Below, in pieces: positions 61,420 to 64,000 of a DNA stretch of 64,000 bases. The stretch's first letter is position 1; every line of letters begins with the position of its first letter. The stretch is from contig JALONR010000001.1 of NCBI GenBank assembly GCA_025454815.1, positions 55,287 to 119,286 of the forward strand. The letters are read 5' to 3'. A program made the translations under genes and the position numbers. The stretch comes from Bacteroidales bacterium. GTDB lineage: Bacteria; Bacteroidota; Bacteroidia; Bacteroidales; VadinHA17. The notes below the pieces were generated by a model, which was not told where the DNA came from, made no database searches, and saw nothing but the letters and a program-made list of their open reading frames with translations.

Positions 61420-61794
61420 ATGCAACTAACGAAGGCTGAAGAGCAGATAATGCAGATTTTATGGGAACTGGAAGAGGGAGTCGTGAAGGATATCAGGGAA
61501 AAGTTTGAAGATCCGAAGCCGGCGAGAAACACAATTTCCACGGTACTGAAGGTGCTCGAAAAGAAGGGTTATGTGGATCACCGTGCCTATGCGAATGTAT
61601 TCCTTTATTATCCGCTTGTTTCGAAACGTGAGTACTCAAAGCATCAGCTTTTCGGGCTGCTTGAGGGGTACTTCAACAATTCATTTCCTGCAATGACATC
61701 ATTCTTTGCAAGAGAGAAGAATCTTACGGTAAAGGACCTGGACAGGATACTTAAGGAGGCCAGGGAAGAGCTAAACGATGACCAACAGGAATAA
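61420..61794 (+). CDS. BlaI/MecI-family transcriptional repressor
   Basis: The 124-residue protein has an N-terminal winged helix (LTKAEEQIMQILWELEEGVVKDIREKF then ARNTISTVLKVLEKKGYVDHRA) and a C-terminal dimerisation helix, the BlaI/MecI layout. Such repressors are inactivated by proteolysis when their membrane partner (M56/BlaR1) senses a signal. The partner follows after three bases. Probable operators lie at 59777-59832, so the unit is probably autoregulated. No beta-lactamase gene is nearby, so the signal is unlikely to be only beta-lactams. Confidence 0.93.
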   Translation: MQLTKAEEQIMQILWELEEGVVKDIREKFEDPKPARNTISTVLKVLEKKGYVDHRAYANVFLYYPLVSKREYSKHQLFGLLEGYFNNSFPAMTSFFAREKNLTVKDLDRILKEAREELNDDQQE

Positions 61795-61797
61795 GAT

Positions 61798-63882
61798 ATG
61801 GAACAGGCTGCAATTTACATTTTAAAGTCGGCTGCATGGTTGGCAGGCTTTGCGCTGATATATCTTCTTTTTCTCAGGAATGAGAGGTTTTTCAGGCTGA
61901 AGAGAGCATACCTGGTTGCCGGGATTTTGCTATCCCTTGTGCTTCCCTTCGTAACTTTGCATTACAGGGTTGAACTGCCGGCGCCGGTGGTACAGGAAAC
62001 GCAGGTTGCATCGATGGTTCAGACACCGGTGCCTGAAGTCGATACGGTGCAGCATGATCAGAAATCCCCCGCTGGTCTTTTCCTGATGGTCTATGCCTGT
62101 GGAATGATTCTTTTTCTGTTCCGGACCCTGCTCCATTTCTTTTCGCTTTATCATGCGTTAAGGACAGGATCTGTAATCAGGACAGGTGATGCCGTGATGG
62201 TCAGAACTGAAAAATATACCTCCGCTTTCTCATTTTTCAATTATGTTTTCATCAATCCTTCACTGAGTGAGCGGGAGGCCAGGGAGATCCTGAACCATGA
62301 AATGGTGCACCTCAAACAGAAACACTGGTTCGATCTCCTGCTTGTTGAGATGATGAGCCTGATACAATGGATGAATCCGTTCGTATGGATCTACTCCGCG
62401 CTGGTCAGGCAAAATCACGAAAATCTTGCCGATGAGGAGGCTCTGCAGAACACATCTGACCCGGCAGGATACAGGGCGGCTCTTCTCAACCAGGTCTTCA
62501 ATACCAGGCTGATCAGCCTCTCAAATTCATTCAACTTTTCGTTTTACACAAACAGATTTGAAATGATGAAAAAGAAAAATTATTCTCCATACAGGAAGCT
62601 GAAACTGCTTCTTGCGTTGCCTCTTACGGCAGGAATTTTGTTTGCATTTGCATCTCCCAGGTATGTCTATCCGGAAACAACAGGTATGTCTGAGTTAATT
62701 ATCAGTCAGCCTGCACCCCTGATCCAGAATACTGTTAGGGGAGTAGTTTACCGTGAAGACGGCACCCCGTTCCCCGGAGTAAATGTCAATGTATCCGGCA
62801 CCTCCCTTTCAGTGAGTACCGATGCTTCAGGCCGCTTTGAATTCAAAGGCATTCCTGAAAATGTGATACTGGTCTTTACTTATAAAGGCTATAAGTATTT
62901 GCCGCTTAATCCTGTTACTGATAAGGAGATGATAGTCAGGATGGAACCTGACCCCCATTATGTTGACCCTGCCACAGTGAAGACGGATGCTTCAGCAAAT
63001 CAGAAGCCGAAGCAGCTGGTAGTCGTAGATGGCGTAATTACTGATCTTACCCTCTCTGAGGTTATGGAGAAGATGGGGAATGATTTGGGAATAGCAAAGG
63101 CCCTGACATTTAATGAGGCCAGGGAAAAGTATGGAGAGAAGGGAGCTGCCGGCGTTATGGAAATATATTCCAGGGAAAAAGCCAGAGAACTGGGCATGAC
63201 TGTTCCTCTTCGCAGGACATCACGAGACGATTTTCCGACATTCAGTGGCAGTTTTTATACTGCGTTTAACGATTGGGTGATAAGCCGCGTCAAATATCCT
63301 CCGGAGGCCACTGCAGCCGGAATAGAGGGCTGGGCTCATGTCAGCTTTACTGTTGAGCCGGACGGTACGGTAAGCAATGTAAAGCCCAAAGGAACAACCA
63401 ATCCTGTTCTTGCCAATGCCCTGGCAGAAGTTATCAAAACCTCTCCCTTGTGGGAGCCTCCGAAGAATCCGGGCATGAATGAACCATTTACCTCCGAGAT
63501 CACTGCTAAATTCTCGCTGCCTGACAAGGTGGGCGGAGGAGAAATATTTGTTGTGGTTGAAAAAATGCCTGCATATCCGGGTGGTGATGAAGCCCTCTTC
63601 AGATTCATATATGAAAATGTCAGCTATCCGCCTGAAGCCAGGGAACGGGGTATACAGGGAAAAGTCATCCTGAGGTTTGTTGTCACTTCTGATGGGTCAG
63701 TCGAAGATGTTACAGTTGTAAGGGGAATTGACCCCCTGCTTGATGCCGAAGCAATAAGGGTAATGAGTCTTCTTCCCGACTGGACACCCGGAACGCAGGG
63801 CGGTAAGCCTGTCAATGTATGGTATTCTGTCCCGATCTCCTTCACGCTATCCTCAGCCGAGAAAACGCAGGAAGTATTATAA
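61798..63882 (+). CDS. M56 (BlaR1-type) sensor protease fused to carboxypeptidase-regulatory, plug-like and two TonB C-terminal domains
   Basis: Domains in order: TM helices (about 5-26, 38-55, 92-112) around the M56 metalloprotease motif HEMVH (167-171) with ENLAD at 208-212; a TM helix near 268-285; a carboxypeptidase-regulatory-like domain (about 312-382, GVVYREDGTPFPGVNVNVSG); a TonB-receptor plug-like segment (about 407-460, LVVVDGVITDLTLSEV then EKYGEKGAAGVMEIYSRE); and two TonB C-terminal domains (about 483-575 and 583-684, VKYPPEATAAGIEGWAHVSFTV and VSYPPEARERGIQGKVILRFVV). BlaR1-type proteins signal to BlaI; the extra domains suggest envelope sensing or energy coupling. Confidence 0.9.
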   Translation: MEQAAIYILKSAAWLAGFALIYLLFLRNERFFRLKRAYLVAGILLSLVLPFVTLHYRVELPAPVVQETQVASMVQTPVPEVDTVQHDQKSPAGLFLMVYACGMILFLFRTLLHFFSLYHALRTGSVIRTGDAVMVRTEKYTSAFSFFNYVFINPSLSEREAREILNHEMVHLKQKHWFDLLLVEMMSLIQWMNPFVWIYSALVRQNHENLADEEALQNTSDPAGYRAALLNQVFNTRLISLSNSFNFSFYTNRFEMMKKKNYSPYRKLKLLLALPLTAGILFAFASPRYVYPETTGMSELIISQPAPLIQNTVRGVVYREDGTPFPGVNVNVSGTSLSVSTDASGRFEFKGIPENVILVFTYKGYKYLPLNPVTDKEMIVRMEPDPHYVDPATVKTDASANQKPKQLVVVDGVITDLTLSEVMEKMGNDLGIAKALTFNEAREKYGEKGAAGVMEIYSREKARELGMTVPLRRTSRDDFPTFSGSFYTAFNDWVISRVKYPPEATAAGIEGWAHVSFTVEPDGTVSNVKPKGTTNPVLANALAEVIKTSPLWEPPKNPGMNEPFTSEITAKFSLPDKVGGGEIFVVVEKMPAYPGGDEALFRFIYENVSYPPEARERGIQGKVILRFVVTSDGSVEDVTVVRGIDPLLDAEAIRVMSLLPDWTPGTQGGKPVNVWYSVPISFTLSSAEKTQEVL

Positions 63883-63905
63883 TCCGGTACTGTCTCAATT
63901 TAAGA

Positions 63906-63947
63906 GGGTGTCTCATAATACAAATGGGGCACCCTTTTTCTTTTTCT
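63906..63947 (+). terminator. Rho-independent terminator after the M56 gene
   Basis: GGGTGTCTCAT (63906-63916) pairs with ATGGGGCACCC (63924-63934), 11 pairs including two G-U wobbles, with a seven-base loop, followed by TTTTTCTTTTT. The remaining bases to 64000 show nothing recognisable. Confidence 0.88.
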
Positions 63948-64000
63948 CGGGATTTACAAACATTTAGGGATACTGTTGGGTAAATCAATGAAAAAATAGC

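Noticed and set aside
63883..64000. Insertion-sequence end suggested by the GGGTGTCTCAT inverted repeat
   Set aside because: The repeat is a hairpin directly followed by a T-tract after a stop codon, which a terminator explains; no transposase or target duplication is seen.

Overview
The window is chromosomal DNA of a member of the Bacteroidota, most likely a Bacteroidales-type organism. The evidence is the recurring TAnnTTTG -7 promoter element, the near absence of Shine-Dalgarno sequences, phylum-typical families (DUF4292, DUF4271, M56 sensor proteins fused to TonB C-terminal domains, an EnvC-like factor next to a TPR lipoprotein and dut) and a phosphofructokinase with the pyrophosphate-type signature. 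Coding is dense and mostly housekeeping. I see no tRNA, rRNA, CRISPR array, prophage or insertion sequence.

Layout. 1-83: start of rpiB (minus), running off the edge. 0.5-4.1 kb: nadA, a MORN-repeat secreted protein, ruvB. 4.1-6.7 kb (minus): cyclophilin lipoprotein, pheS, a Crp/Fnr regulator. 6.8-18.7 kb (plus): flippase, dut, TPR lipoprotein, DUF4292 lipoprotein and an EnvC-like factor, then an RsbW-like ATPase, ybeY, mnmG, ade, uvrC. This stretch carries three parS-like palindromes (11.06, 15.08 and 18.68 kb), suggesting the origin-proximal ParB-loading region. 18.8-22.6 kb (minus): CoA-binding protein, polyprenyl diphosphate synthase, lspA, acyl-CoA ligase. 22.8-26.8 kb (plus): queD-like, polA, moaD, moaE. 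26.9-33.6 kb (minus): S41 protease, rnpA, hemD, DUF4271, deoC, an MFS transporter, dtd. 33.6-42.1 kb: mntP, a PHP phosphatase, a second Crp/Fnr regulator, then an exported M14 carboxypeptidase with tldD and tldE, an epimerase and a C_GCAxxG protein. 42.2-48.3 kb (plus): PPi-type pfk, rsgA, a degenerate hybrid histidine kinase, mnmH. 48.3-54.1 kb (minus): U32 protein, an intact sensor kinase, an AsmA-like protein, pepE. 54.3-56.8 kb (minus): an ECF sigma / anti-sigma / outer-membrane-protein unit. 57-58.6 kb: a repeat protein with a GH16-like domain lacking the catalytic glutamates. 58.7-63.9 kb (plus): a P4-type acid phosphatase, then a unit of thioredoxin-fold lipoprotein, BlaI repressor and M56 sensor-TonB protein, with operator-like dyads in its promoter.

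The most interesting observations are the three parS-like sites; the hybrid kinase that has lost its phospho-acceptor His and ATP-binding residues but keeps one intact receiver; the four-repeat cytoplasmic pseudo-GH16 protein; and the paired dyads over the BlaI/M56 promoter. All functional statements come from reading the sequence and from family knowledge; no database search was run.
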